This document shows positions 25,733 through 35,320 of a stretch of 48,220 bases of DNA, piece after piece. Both the position numbers and the translations under genes were made by a program. The first letter of the stretch is position 1; every line of letters starts with the position of its first letter. Under the pieces are notes generated by a model, which was not told the DNA's origin, did no database searches, and worked only from the letters and a program-made list of their open reading frames with translations. The stretch comes from Comamonadaceae bacterium (lineage in GTDB: Bacteria; Pseudomonadota; Gammaproteobacteria; Burkholderiales; Burkholderiaceae_C), in NCBI GenBank assembly GCA_947476285.1, contig CANJPU010000041.1:1-48220 (forward strand), in the 5' to 3' direction.

Positions 25733-27118
25733 TCACGAGGCCGAAGCGCTCCATCCGCCACCCAGCGCGCGATAGAGCAACACCTGGTTCTGCAACTGCA
25801 CCAGCCTGGTCTGTATCAAGCCCTGCTGGGCCGCGAACAGCGAGCGCTGCGAATCGAGCAGATCCAGATAGCTCGACACCCCATTCTGGTAGCGAAGCTG
25901 CGACAGACGAAAACGCTTGGACTCGGCCTCCACCAGATTGCGCTGCGCCTGCAGTTGCGCGCTCAGGGTGGCCTGGCCAGCCAGTGCGTCGGCCACTTCA
26001 CGAAAAGCGGTCTGTATCGCCTTCTCGTATTGGGCCACTGCGATTTCGCGCGACACGTTCGCCGACTGCAAGCCCGCAGCATTGCGCCCGGCGTCAAAGA
26101 TGGGCAGCAAGAGCTGCGGAGCCACTGTCAGTCCCCAAGAGCCGGCCTTGAACAAGCCGGACAACTCGCTGCTGGCCGTGCCAAGCCCCGCCGTCAAGGA
26201 AATGCGCGGAAAGAAAGCCGCCCGTGCAGCGCCGATGTTGGCATTGGCGGCAATCAATTGCTGCTCGGCCTGGCGCACGTCGGGCCGCTGCACCAGCACT
26301 TGCGAAGGCATTCCCGCGGGCAGGTCGGGGAAGTTGATCGAAGCAGTGACCAGCGCAGGCTTGAATTCGCGGCCTACTTGCTCACCCACCAGCAGTGACA
26401 AGGCATTGACGTCCAATGCGCGCTGGCGTTGCTGCTGGGCCATGGCCACATTCGCCGCCTCAGTGAGCGACTGCGCCTGCTGCAAGTCGAGTTCAGATAC
26501 AACGCCAGCGTCCAAACGCAAACGGGTCAGGCGCAACGACTCGTTGCGCGTCGCCAGAGTTTGCCGAGTCAGCTCCAGTTGTTCGTCGTCAGCCACCAAG
26601 TTGAGCCAGGCATTGGCCACAGCGCCAACCAGGCTGATCTGTGCGGCCTTGCGCCCTTCCTGTGTGCCCAGGTATTGCGCCAGTGCAACTTCGCCGAGGC
26701 TGGCGATACGGCCGAAAAAATCAATCTCCCATGCGGTCACGGTCAGGCCGGCAGCATAAGTCTTGGACGTACCGCCGCTGGTGGTGGGCGCGCGCGACGC
26801 GCTGGCCCCCAGGTTCACGGTAGGCAGGCTGTCGGCACTTCGGATGTCGTACAGCGCGCGCGCCTGCTCGATATTGAGAACCGCTATACGCAAGTCGCGG
26901 TTGTTGCGCAATGCGCTGGCAATCAGCGCACGCAAGTTCGGGTCGGCAAAAAAATCCTGCCACTTCAGATCGGCAGCGCTGGTGGCCGACGCAGCACTGG
27001 CGTCGGCCCATTGCTGCGGTATCGGTGCTGCGGGTCGCTGGTAGACCGGCATCATGGAGCAGCCCGCCAGGCAGATTGCCGCCAGAGCGTTCAAGGCAAA
27101 ACCAGCGCGGCGCTTCAT
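25733..27118 (-). CDS. RND efflux outer-membrane channel lipoprotein (NodT/OprM family)
   Basis: A 461-residue TolC-like outer-membrane factor. The lipobox LAGC has its Cys at residue 20, so it is lipidated. PVYQRPAAPIPQQWADA follows, then two outer-membrane efflux repeats (roughly residues 55–245 and 270–455) rich in long coiled helices, with the motif DLQQAQSLTEAANVAMAQQQRQRALDVNALSLLVG and the second-half RPDVRQAEQQLIAANANIGAARAAFFPRISL that marks the NodT group. Its ATG overlaps the pump gene's stop (ATGA). It gives the pump its exit duct to the medium. Confidence 0.94.
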   Translation of the reverse strand: MKRRAGFALNALAAICLAGCSMMPVYQRPAAPIPQQWADASAASATSAADLKWQDFFADPNLRALIASALRNNRDLRIAVLNIEQARALYDIRSADSLPTVNLGASASRAPTTSGGTSKTYAAGLTVTAWEIDFFGRIASLGEVALAQYLGTQEGRKAAQISLVGAVANAWLNLVADDEQLELTRQTLATRNESLRLTRLRLDAGVVSELDLQQAQSLTEAANVAMAQQQRQRALDVNALSLLVGEQVGREFKPALVTASINFPDLPAGMPSQVLVQRPDVRQAEQQLIAANANIGAARAAFFPRISLTAGLGTASSELSGLFKAGSWGLTVAPQLLLPIFDAGRNAAGLQSANVSREIAVAQYEKAIQTAFREVADALAGQATLSAQLQAQRNLVEAESKRFRLSQLRYQNGVSSYLDLLDSQRSLFAAQQGLIQTRLVQLQNQVLLYRALGGGWSASAS

Positions 27119-30100
27119 ACCTGGTCTCCCGCAGAGGCGCCGGGTGGAAGCTCTCGATCCAGTTCGTGTGTGTACATGCGCCTCTGCCGCTCGCTGCCCT
27201 TGAAGTAACCGCGCACCACCACAAAGAAGATCGGCACGAAGAACACCGCCAGGCCGGTGCCGGTGAGCATGCCGCCGAGCACCCCTGTGCCAATGGCGCG
27301 CTGGCTGGCCGACCCAGCTCCAGTGGCCAGAGCCAGCGGCAGCACGCCCAGACCAAAGGCCATCGATGTCATCACAATGGGCCGAAAGCGCAGGTGCGCC
27401 GCCATCAGGGCCGACTCGATCACACTCTTGCCTTGTGCCTGCATGTCCTTGGCAAACTCGATGATCAGGATGGCATTCTTGGCCGACAGGCCGATGATGG
27501 TGATCAGGCCCACCTGGAAGTACACGTCGTTGGCATAGCCCCGCAGCAAAGTGGCCAGCAGCACCCCCATCACACCCAGCGGCACCACCAGAATCACCGC
27601 CAGCGGAATTGACCAGCTCTCATACAACGCTGCCAGACACAAGAAGACCGCCAAAATGGCAAAGCCGTACAAGATGAGCGCCTGAGAGCCGGCTAGCTTT
27701 TCCTCGTATGACTGGCCAGTCCATTCGTAGCCGAAGCCCGCAGGCAATTGGCCCGCCAGGCGTTCCATCTCGGCCATCGCTGCACCGGTGCTCAGGCCCA
27801 GCGCTGGGGCGCCAGAGATTCGCATGGCCGGGTAGCCGTTGTATCGCACTGTTTGCATCGCGCCGTTGACCCAGCGGGTTGTCGCGAAGGCCGAGAGCGG
27901 CACCAGCTTGCCCTGATTGTTGGCAGCATTGAGTCGCAGCAAGTCCTCTGGCTGCATGCGCGCCGGCGCATCGGCTTGCACCACCACGCGCTGCAAACGC
28001 CCACGGTTGGGGAAATCATTGACGTAGCTCGATCCCAGCGCGGTGGACAACAGTGAGTTGATGGCATCGAAGCTCACACCCAACGCGCTGGCCTTGTCGC
28101 GGTCGATGTCGATCTGCAACTGCGGCGCATCCTCCAGGCCATCGGGCCGCACCTGGGTGAGCAACTTGCTTTGCGATGCCATGCCGAGCAACTGGTTTCG
28201 CGCGGCAATCAGCGCATCACGCCCGGCACCGCCTCGGTCTTGCAGACGGAAGGTAAAGCCCGAGGCCACGCCCAGCTCTGGAATTGGCGGCGGGCTGAGC
28301 GGAAAGATGAACGCATCGCGAATGCCGGACAAGGCACCGAAGGCACGGCCCGCGACTTCCTGCGCACTCTGCCCTGGACCCTCACGCAGGTGCCAGTCCT
28401 TGAGGGTCACGAACGCCAACGCAGCGTTCTGCCCCTGGCCCGAGAAGCTAAAGCCCAGCACACCGACCATGCCCTGCACTTCGGGCTGCTTGAGAATGAA
28501 GGCTTCCACTTGCTCCATCACACCGCGCGTGCGCTCTTGCGTTGCACCCGGCGGCAACTGCACGTTGACCAGCATGGTGCCCTGATCCTCGGCCGGCAAA
28601 AACGAAGTGGGCAGGCGTGAGTAGACCCAAGCCACCACGCCAATGATCAGCGCATAAATCAGCAAATAACGGGCGGCCCGGCGCAAGAGCCGCGCCACCA
28701 GACTCTCATAGCCGTGGGCAGTGCGGGTGAAGCCGCGATTGAACCAGCCAAAGAATCCACCCTTCTCATGGTGATGCCCGGCCTGCACTGGCTTGAGCAA
28801 AGTCGCACACAAAGCCGGTGTGAGTGACAGCGCCATGAACGCCGAAAACGAAATGGATGCCACCATCACCGCCGCGAATTGGCGATAGATGTTGCCGGTG
28901 GAGCCAGCGAAGAAAGCCAAAGGCACAAACACCGAGATCAGCACCACCGTGACACCGATGATGGCGCCCGATATCTGACCCATGGCCTTGCGAGTGGCCT
29001 CGCGCGGCGGCAGGCCTTCCGTGCTCATGATGCGCTCGACGTTCTCCACCACCACAATGGCGTCGTCCACCACAATGCCGATCACCAGCACCATCCCGAA
29101 CATGGTGAGCACATTGATCGAGAACCCCAGTGCCAGCAGCGCGCCGAAGGTTCCCAGCAGCGCGATAGGCACCACCAAAGTTGGAATGATAGTGTAGCGC
29201 CAATTCTGCAAGAACAGGAACATCACGAGAAACACCAGCGCAACGGCTTCGAGCAGAGTCAGCACCACCTGCGAGATGGAAATCTTCACGAAACGAGAGC
29301 TGTCGTAGGGGATGTCCCACTTCACACCGGCAGGGAAAAACTTGGACAACTGGTCCATGCGCGCACGCACCGCCGCAGCAGTGGCAAGCGCATTGCCCGT
29401 GGGCGAGAGTTGCACGCCAATGCCAGTGGCGGGCTTGCCGTTCAGGCGTGCCGAGGTGGCGTAGTTTTGTGCGCCCAACTCCACTCTGGCTACATCTTTG
29501 AGGCGCACTGTGGAGCCATCGGTATTGGCGCGTAGCACCACGTTGCCAAACTGTTCAGCCGAGCCGAGCTGACCTTGGACCACCACGGTTGCAGAGATGC
29601 CCTGGCCGTTCACGTTAGGCAAATCGCCGATGCTGCCCGATGACACTTGGGCGTTCTGCGTCCGAATTGCGGCGTTGATGTCGTTGGCCGATATACCGAA
29701 ACTCACCAGCTTGGCCGGGTCCAGCCAGATGCGCATGGCCTGCTCGGTACCAAACAATTGCGCCTGCCCGACACCTGGCACGCGCTGCAGTTCGGGCAGC
29801 ACCGAGCGCGACGCGTAGTCGCCCAGCGCCACTGGCGTGAAGGCCGGATCGTCAGACGACAAAATGGTGAACAGCAGAAAGTTCGAACGCGACTTGTCCA
29901 CCCGCACACCCTGCTGCGTCACCGCTGCCGGCAGGCGCGGCGTCGCACGTGCCAGCCGGTTTTGCACATCCACCTGGGCCAGATCGGGGTTGGTTCCCTG
30001 CTGAAAACTCAGGGTGATCTGGCCGCCGCCATTGGCCTGGCTCACCGACTCCATGTAGATCAGGCCGGGCGAGCCATTCATCTCTTGCTCGATGACGCTG

Positions 30101-30285
30101 ATCACGCTTTCTTCCAGCGTGCGAGCCGATGCGCCGGGGTACACGGCCGAGACCACGATCGCCGGTGGCGCAACCGGCGGATACTGCGCCACTGGAAGCT
30201 GCGTGATGGCCACGCTACCCAGAACAATGATGAACAGAGCAATGACCCACGCAAAAATGGGCCGGTCGATAAAGAACCTTGCCAT
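27115..30285 (-). CDS. RND multidrug efflux pump, HAE1 family (AcrB/MexB-like)
   Basis: A 1056-residue proton-driven inner-membrane pump. The start MARFFIDRPIFAWVIALFIIVLGSVAI is the HAE1 signature. Twelve membrane segments and two large periplasmic loops are present, and the proton-relay pair of aspartates is seen in GIVVDDAIVVVENVERIM near residue 407. Other conserved parts are FAGSTGNIYRQFA and GLSAKNAILIIEFAKD, which holds the relay Lys in helix 10. AAGGAG lies before the ATG. It is flanked by adaptor and outer-membrane factor genes, making a full tripartite pump without an adjacent local regulator. Likely substrates are hydrophobic or amphipathic compounds, not inferable in detail. Confidence 0.96.
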   Translation of the reverse strand: MARFFIDRPIFAWVIALFIIVLGSVAITQLPVAQYPPVAPPAIVVSAVYPGASARTLEESVISVIEQEMNGSPGLIYMESVSQANGGGQITLSFQQGTNPDLAQVDVQNRLARATPRLPAAVTQQGVRVDKSRSNFLLFTILSSDDPAFTPVALGDYASRSVLPELQRVPGVGQAQLFGTEQAMRIWLDPAKLVSFGISANDINAAIRTQNAQVSSGSIGDLPNVNGQGISATVVVQGQLGSAEQFGNVVLRANTDGSTVRLKDVARVELGAQNYATSARLNGKPATGIGVQLSPTGNALATAAAVRARMDQLSKFFPAGVKWDIPYDSSRFVKISISQVVLTLLEAVALVFLVMFLFLQNWRYTIIPTLVVPIALLGTFGALLALGFSINVLTMFGMVLVIGIVVDDAIVVVENVERIMSTEGLPPREATRKAMGQISGAIIGVTVVLISVFVPLAFFAGSTGNIYRQFAAVMVASISFSAFMALSLTPALCATLLKPVQAGHHHEKGGFFGWFNRGFTRTAHGYESLVARLLRRAARYLLIYALIIGVVAWVYSRLPTSFLPAEDQGTMLVNVQLPPGATQERTRGVMEQVEAFILKQPEVQGMVGVLGFSFSGQGQNAALAFVTLKDWHLREGPGQSAQEVAGRAFGALSGIRDAFIFPLSPPPIPELGVASGFTFRLQDRGGAGRDALIAARNQLLGMASQSKLLTQVRPDGLEDAPQLQIDIDRDKASALGVSFDAINSLLSTALGSSYVNDFPNRGRLQRVVVQADAPARMQPEDLLRLNAANNQGKLVPLSAFATTRWVNGAMQTVRYNGYPAMRISGAPALGLSTGAAMAEMERLAGQLPAGFGYEWTGQSYEEKLAGSQALILYGFAILAVFLCLAALYESWSIPLAVILVVPLGVMGVLLATLLRGYANDVYFQVGLITIIGLSAKNAILIIEFAKDMQAQGKSVIESALMAAHLRFRPIVMTSMAFGLGVLPLALATGAGSASQRAIGTGVLGGMLTGTGLAVFFVPIFFVVVRGYFKGSERQRRMYTHELDRELPPGASAGDQV

Positions 30286-30297
30286 GCGGCCCGCTCC

Positions 30298-31557
30298 TTA
30301 CGACTTCGCAGCCGAAGCGGATGCGGCAGGAGCTGATGCTGGGGCAGCGGCGGGAGTGCCAGGGGCACGCCAAGGCACCGGCTTTACCGCAGCGCCAGGC
30401 CGCAGCTTCTGGAAACCATCGACCATCACTTGCTCGCCGGCCTTGAGGCCTTCAGTCACCACCCACTGGCCGACTTGCGCACCACCCACCTTGATGACGC
30501 GAGGCGCCGCCTTGCCGTCGGACGCGACCACCATCACCGTATCGCCCTGCGCACTGCGGGTGACTGCCTGCTGGGGCAGCAGCACTGCATTTCCCGCCTT
30601 GGCCTGCTCCAGTCGCACCCGCACATAAAGGCCTGGCAAGAGCGTGCCACTGGGGTTGGGTACTTCGGCACGCAGTGTGATCTGGCCGCTGCTGGCGTCC
30701 ACAGTCAGGTCGGAGAACAGCAATCGGCCGGCATTGGGATGCTCGCTACCGTCCTCGAGCAACACGCGCACGAGCGCGCTCTGCGCACCCGTGGCGCGCT
30801 TGAGCTGGCCCTGTGCCAAGGCCCGGCGTAAGCTCAAAACCTCCGATGCCGACTGTGTGAAGTTCACGTACATCGGGTTGATCTGCTGGATGACAGCCAT
30901 CGGCGTGGCCTCACCCTGCCCCACCAGTGCGCCTTCAGTCACCAGTGCGCGGCCGATGCGCCCCGAAATAGGCGCGGTGATGGATGCGTAGGCGAGATTG
31001 ATCTGCGCCACTTGCACGGCCGCATGGCCTGCGGCCACTTCCGCCTCGGCTGCCTTCTGGGCTGAGACCGCGTTGGCATAGTCCTGCTTGCTGATGGCGT
31101 TGGCCTCCACCAGTGGTTTGTAGCGTTCTGCAAGGCCGGTGGCCTGGACCCGATTGGCCTCACCGCGGGCCAGCGTAGCCTGTGCACTGGCCAGGGCCGC
31201 CTGATAGGGCGCCGAATCGATGCTGAACAATGGCTGGCCCTCACGCACATCGGCGCCTTCACTGAACAGCCGCTTTTGCACGATGCCGGCTGCGCGTGCC
31301 CGCACCTGCGCCACCCGTGATGCCTCCAGTCGGCCGGGTAACTCGGACAGTAGCCCGACATCGCCTTGCGTCACGGTCACCACGCCCACCTCAGCCGGTG
31401 GCATAGCGGGTGCGGCCTGCGGGCCGTCGGCCGCTTTGCCGCATGCGGCCAAGGCCAGAACCAGCATCAAGGCCAGCGGCAGCAGGGCAGGACCATCGGA
31501 TTTTGACGAACGCAATAAGGCCATGAGGTTCTGAATAGAAAAATGGAGGCGGGTCAT
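30298..31557 (-). CDS. RND efflux periplasmic adaptor lipoprotein (AcrA/MexA-like)
   Basis: A membrane fusion protein of about 419 residues. It has a lipoprotein signal ending LALAAC (Cys39 from this start), then VTQGDVGLLSELPGRLEASRVAQVRARAAGIVQKRLFSEGADVREGQPLFSID, the lipoyl half-motif, a helical hairpin, the second lipoyl half YASITAPISGRIGRALVTEGALVGQG, and a beta-barrel domain with GQITLRAEVPNPSGTLLPGLYVRVRL. The C-terminus is Ala/Pro-rich. The ATG at 31524 is equally possible and gives a shorter signal; neither has a clear ribosome site. It is first of the three pump genes, 12 bases before the pump. Confidence 0.93.
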   Translation of the reverse strand: MTRLHFSIQNLMALLRSSKSDGPALLPLALMLVLALAACGKAADGPQAAPAMPPAEVGVVTVTQGDVGLLSELPGRLEASRVAQVRARAAGIVQKRLFSEGADVREGQPLFSIDSAPYQAALASAQATLARGEANRVQATGLAERYKPLVEANAISKQDYANAVSAQKAAEAEVAAGHAAVQVAQINLAYASITAPISGRIGRALVTEGALVGQGEATPMAVIQQINPMYVNFTQSASEVLSLRRALAQGQLKRATGAQSALVRVLLEDGSEHPNAGRLLFSDLTVDASSGQITLRAEVPNPSGTLLPGLYVRVRLEQAKAGNAVLLPQQAVTRSAQGDTVMVVASDGKAAPRVIKVGGAQVGQWVVTEGLKAGEQVMVDGFQKLRPGAAVKPVPWRAPGTPAAAPASAPAASASAAKS

Positions 31558-31618
31558 GAGTATGCATGACACGTGCCGTCCCTGCGATCTCGAGGGGACA
31601 TGGGATTTGCGCGCCCTG

Positions 31619-31918
31619 CTACCCACCACCTCTTTGCATGTACAGATCAAAGCGCTTCATGAAGACCAGGCGCTGCCCGGCGTCCAACCCTTCAAAGCGA
31701 AAGCGCACATGCAGGCGCGGTATCTGCACCAGCGCGATGCGGCGCGCCTGCCCTGCGTGCCATTGCAGCCGCAGAACGCCAGGCGGAATGCGAACCATGG
31801 CGCCTTGATCTTCCCCTTGCCACTGGTGCGCACCGATTGCAGCGGGCAGCCACATCAGCCACTCGGCCTGCGTGCAACCCATCTCGCGCTCAAACTGTTC
31901 GGCGTAGGCCGATTGCAT
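31619..31918 (-). CDS. Unknown 99-residue protein at the end of the aldehyde oxidoreductase operon
   Basis: I do not recognise this protein. It is 99 residues, soluble, with no signal peptide or membrane helix and no metal-binding Cys pair (one Cys only). It starts MQSAYAEQFEREMGCTQAEWLMWLPAAIG, rich in Trp and acidic residues, followed by a beta-rich middle (MVRIPPGVLRLQWHAG, RRIALVQIPRLHVRFRF) and ends FMKRFDLYMQRGGG. The double-glycine end resembles, at least superficially, that of ubiquitin-like MoaD proteins. The ATG overlaps the stop of the MoaD-like gene (TGATG), so the two are translationally coupled and it very probably serves cofactor insertion or maturation of the tungsten enzyme. 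The true start must be this ATG; the codon before it is TTG. Confidence 0.75.
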   Translation of the reverse strand: MQSAYAEQFEREMGCTQAEWLMWLPAAIGAHQWQGEDQGAMVRIPPGVLRLQWHAGQARRIALVQIPRLHVRFRFEGLDAGQRLVFMKRFDLYMQRGGG

Positions 31919-32172
31919 CAACCACCCGCGATCGGCGGCCAGATGGCCAGTGCGTCGCCTTCCTTGAGCGTGCGACTGGCGCGATCCGCGGGCGCCACAT
32001 AGCTGCCGTTGACCAGCACCAGATGTACCAGTTTGGGCGGCAAGCCAAAGGGTTCGATGATCTGGCTGATGCTGGCATCGGTTGCTACGTCCAGTTCCAC
32101 CACATTGCTGTGACGCGCCTGCGGCGGCAGGTAATCGGTCAGCGTGGCAAACAGCTTGAAGGTGATCTTCAT
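31918..32172 (-). CDS. MoaD/ThiS-family ubiquitin-like sulfur carrier in the Aor operon
   Basis: An 84-residue beta-grasp protein starting MKITFKLFATLTDYLPP and ending in the family's obligatory Gly-Gly (WPPIAGG), which is activated as an adenylate and thiocarboxylate to donate sulfur in pterin-cofactor synthesis. Inner motifs ISQIIEPFGLPPKLVHLVLVNG and LKEGDALAIWPPIAGG are normal. The ATG at 32172 is chosen because homologues begin MKxxxKLFA; the extra upstream codons overlap the flavoprotein gene. Its place in the operon suggests a dedicated role in the bis-pterin tungsten cofactor, as known for the AOR operon of Aromatoleum. Confidence 0.9.
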   Translation of the reverse strand: MKITFKLFATLTDYLPPQARHSNVVELDVATDASISQIIEPFGLPPKLVHLVLVNGSYVAPADRASRTLKEGDALAIWPPIAGG

Positions 32173-32176
32173 GCGC

Positions 32177-33457
32177 TCACGCGAACCGCCGGCGCGCATC
32201 GGCCGCACCCTGCCATAGGTTCTGGGCCTGTGCGCTGGCGATGTAGGCCTCGACCAGGCGTGTGGGGTCTTTCACCAGTGCGTCCTTCCAGGCGCCCAAC
32301 CTCACCTGGCCCTCGACGAGCCCGCGCAGCACGCCCACATGCTCGGTCCAGCCGATGCTGTTGCAGCCCACCATCACGTCGTCCTTGAATTGCAGGCTCA
32401 AGTGGCGGCCGGCCTGCCGATCGGTGAGCTCCACATGCTCGCCGCCGGGCACCCCTTGCCAGTCGCCAAAGCTGGTAGAGATCAAACCCAGCGTATCGAG
32501 CACGTTGATCTGCGTGACCCCGCGCAGCACGGCGCTTTGGCCGGCCATGTTAAGTGCCGCCACGCGCGCCTGCTCGGCCGCATTGGGCTGGATCGCACTC
32601 ACTATGGTTTTACCGCTGATCTTGTCAAAGGCTTCGGCGCAGTCGCCCGCCGCGTACACGCCCGCCACATTGGTCTGCATGTATTCGTCAGTCAGCACGC
32701 CTTGCAGGCAGGTGATGCCCGAGTTCTCCAGAAAGCCAATGGCCGGCTTCACACCGGTCGCGCTGATGACCAGATCGGCGCTGACGCGCTTGCCGGTGGA
32801 CAGGCGCACCGACAAGGGAGTGCCCGCGTCGATCGCCTCGACACGGGTGCCGGTGAAAACTTCTACGCCTTTCTTCTCGCACCAGTCGCGGATCATGCCG
32901 CCGGCGGTCGGGCCCATCATGCGAGGCACCATGCGGTCGCCCATCTCCACCACTGACAGATGCACGCCGCGCGCGACCAGAGATTCCATGATGATGCAGC
33001 CGATGAAGCCCGCGCCCATCTGCAGCACGCGCGCCCCTTTGACTGCCAGCAACATGATCTTGCGCGCATCCTCCAGCGTCCAGCACGGGTGAACACCCGG
33101 TAGATCCAATCCCTGTATGGGCGGGCGCATCGGCTGCGAGCCGGTGGCGATCAGCAGCGTGTCAAAGCCCAGTGGTTCGCCAGTGTCCAGCGCAACTGTG
33201 CGTTGCTCGGTATCGACGCTCTTGGCCCGTGCCTGCACCAGCTTGATACCCAGCGTCTGGTAATGGTCCTGGCCCTTGCGCAGCCAAGTGCCTGACTCTG
33301 CGACGTTGCCCATCAGCAGATAAGGGATGGCCATGCGCGAATACGGCGCCTCGCGTTCGTCGCCAACGATGGTGATGGCATCCTGCGGCTTGTGCTTGCG
33401 AATGGTTTCGGCCGCAAGCACGCCGGCGGGACCGGCACCGAGGATCAGGTGATGCAT
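32177..33457 (-). CDS. aorC: FAD/NAD(P)-dependent oxidoreductase subunit of aldehyde oxidoreductase (AorC-like)
   Basis: A 426-residue flavoprotein of the pyridine-nucleotide disulfide oxidoreductase fold. The FAD-binding GAGPAGVLAAE is at residues 7–17, the NAD-binding MGAGFIGCIIMESL lies near residue 150, LIATGSQPMRPP follows the first domain, and the second FAD motif is TNVAGVYAAGDCAEAFD. It has no redox Cys pair of the lipoamide-dehydrogenase type. By its position two bases after the tungsten subunit gene and by analogy to Aromatoleum AorABC, it passes electrons between the iron-sulfur subunit and NAD(H). It also resembles ferredoxin or rubredoxin reductases. Confidence 0.88.
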   Translation of the reverse strand: MHHLILGAGPAGVLAAETIRKHKPQDAITIVGDEREAPYSRMAIPYLLMGNVAESGTWLRKGQDHYQTLGIKLVQARAKSVDTEQRTVALDTGEPLGFDTLLIATGSQPMRPPIQGLDLPGVHPCWTLEDARKIMLLAVKGARVLQMGAGFIGCIIMESLVARGVHLSVVEMGDRMVPRMMGPTAGGMIRDWCEKKGVEVFTGTRVEAIDAGTPLSVRLSTGKRVSADLVISATGVKPAIGFLENSGITCLQGVLTDEYMQTNVAGVYAAGDCAEAFDKISGKTIVSAIQPNAAEQARVAALNMAGQSAVLRGVTQINVLDTLGLISTSFGDWQGVPGGEHVELTDRQAGRHLSLQFKDDVMVGCNSIGWTEHVGVLRGLVEGQVRLGAWKDALVKDPTRLVEAYIASAQAQNLWQGAADARRRFA

Positions 33458-33459
33458 GG

Positions 33460-35307
33460 CTACAACCCGAGGCGCTTGCGTGTTTCCGGCTTCAAGGTGC
33501 CGTCCGCATTCCAGCCGCGCACCTCGTAGTACTTGGGCAGCATCGTGCCCAGCTCACTGACCTTGCCCTTGGCCGGGCCGGTCTTGACTGCTTCGGTCAG
33601 CAGCCGCTTGGGCAACTGGTCATCCGCTGCAGTGAGGCCCGAGCGGTTGTTGTAGTCGCGCTCCATGTTCCAGATGCGCTCACCGATTTTTTCCAACTCT
33701 TCGGTCGTGTACTGGTCGCCGCAGGCCGCCGAGATCTGAGGTGCCAGGTCGGCCAGGCCCCACGCAAAGGTGGTGAAGATGCACAGGCCCGATGAATCGA
33801 ATGCCGCGGTCGCGTCCTGGAAGGCCTTGACCAGTTCGGGCTTGCCTTGGCTCTCCAGCGGATCGGTCTTGACCGGAATGCCCAGCACTTCCGATGCAAT
33901 GGTGTAGCCGCGCAGATGGCAGGCGCCGCGGTTGCTGGTGGCATAGGCCAAGCCGATGCCCTGGATGCTGCGACCGTCGTAGGCAGGGAACTCCTGACCC
34001 TTGACCGTCATGGACAGATCGGGATGGCCGTACTTGGCCGTCAACCGCCTGGAGCCCTGGCCGATCTCCTTGCCAAAGCCTTGCCCGGTCACCGTCTGCT
34101 CGGCCAGGAAGGCCAACGCCTGGGCGGACCCAAAAGGCGCCTCGATGCCGACCTGCTCCTTGGTCAACACGCCCATCTCGTACAGCTCCATCACCGCGCC
34201 CACGGTAGCGCCAAAGCTGATGGGGTCGATGCCGTCCTCGTTGCACAAGAGATTGGCGTATTGCAGTGCTTCAAGGTCATTGACGCCATTGGCCGCGCCC
34301 AGCGCCCAAGCCGCTTCGTACTCAAGACCGCCTGAGGCGCCCCAGTACTGCGGCTTGTTCTTGACCGTGAAGTGCCCCTCGTCGAGCTTGCTGATGCGCC
34401 CGCAGGCGATGGTGCAGCCAAAGCAGGCCTGGTTGGTCACCAGATGCTTCTTGCCGTCGGTCTTGCGCGGCGTGGCCATGGCTTCGGCGGAAATATCCTT
34501 GGCACCCTCGAACTGGCTGTCGCGGTGGTTGCGGGTGGGCAAGGCGCCCACTTCGTTGATCACGTTCATCAGCACCTGCGTGCCATAGGCTGGCAGGCCT
34601 TGGCCGGTGACAGCGTTATCCGCGAGAATTTTCTTCTTCTCTTTCACCGCCTTCATGAAGGCGGCCGGGTCCTTGATGTTGCCCACGCCCTTGGTGCCGC
34701 GCACCGCGATGGCCTTGAGGTTCTTGCTGCCCATCACCGCGCCCACACCCGAGCGGCCTGCGGCCCGGTGCAAGTCGTTCACGATGGATGCATAAAGCAC
34801 CAGGTTCTCGCCGGCCCGGCCAATGCTGGAGACACGCACCAGAGGGTCTTGCAGGCCCTTCTTGAGCGCCTCCTCGGTCTGCCAGACGGTCTTGCCCCAC
34901 AGGCCCGATGCGTCGCGCAGTTCGGCCGTATCGTCGTTGATGTAGAGGTAGACCGGCTTGGCCGATTTGCCTTCCACAATCACCATGTCCCAGCCAGCCA
35001 TTTTCAGCTCGGCGCCGAAGTAGCCGCCCGAGTTGGAACAGGCGATGGCATTGGTCAGCGGCCCTTTGGTGACCACCGTGTAGCGGCCACCGGTAGAGGC
35101 CATGGTGCCTGTCAGTGGCCCGGTGGACCAGATCAGCTTGTTGGCAGGTGAGAGCGGATCGACCTTGGGATCGGTCTCTTCCACCAGGTATTTGGATGCG
35201 AGGCCGCGCGAGCCAATGTAGGCCTGCGCCCAATCCATGTTGAGAGGTTCGGATTTGACCGTGCCTTTGGCAAGGTCGACGCGAAGAATTTTTCCAGCCC
35301 AGGACAT
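33460..35307 (-). CDS. aorB: Tungsten-containing aldehyde ferredoxin oxidoreductase catalytic subunit
   Basis: A 615-residue enzyme of the AOR family that oxidises aldehydes to acids (or the reverse) at a tungsten bis-pyranopterin centre. It opens MSWAGKILRVDLAKGTV, the family start, with ASKYLVEE and GPLTGTMASTGGRYTVVTKGPLT, the cofactor-binding N-terminal domain. The [4Fe-4S] ligands are Cys295-x2-Cys298-x3-Cys302 with the distant Cys509 (DSSGLCIFTTF). AAAGGAG about eight bases upstream decides the ATG at 35307 over a longer frame. It is 13 bases after the ferredoxin gene. Nearby modABC and tupBCA transporters support a tungsten or molybdenum enzyme; tungsten is the expected metal for this family. 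Confidence 0.95.
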   Translation of the reverse strand: MSWAGKILRVDLAKGTVKSEPLNMDWAQAYIGSRGLASKYLVEETDPKVDPLSPANKLIWSTGPLTGTMASTGGRYTVVTKGPLTNAIACSNSGGYFGAELKMAGWDMVIVEGKSAKPVYLYINDDTAELRDASGLWGKTVWQTEEALKKGLQDPLVRVSSIGRAGENLVLYASIVNDLHRAAGRSGVGAVMGSKNLKAIAVRGTKGVGNIKDPAAFMKAVKEKKKILADNAVTGQGLPAYGTQVLMNVINEVGALPTRNHRDSQFEGAKDISAEAMATPRKTDGKKHLVTNQACFGCTIACGRISKLDEGHFTVKNKPQYWGASGGLEYEAAWALGAANGVNDLEALQYANLLCNEDGIDPISFGATVGAVMELYEMGVLTKEQVGIEAPFGSAQALAFLAEQTVTGQGFGKEIGQGSRRLTAKYGHPDLSMTVKGQEFPAYDGRSIQGIGLAYATSNRGACHLRGYTIASEVLGIPVKTDPLESQGKPELVKAFQDATAAFDSSGLCIFTTFAWGLADLAPQISAACGDQYTTEELEKIGERIWNMERDYNNRSGLTAADDQLPKRLLTEAVKTGPAKGKVSELGTMLPKYYEVRGWNADGTLKPETRKRLGL

Positions 35308-35320
35308 GATGATTTCTCCT

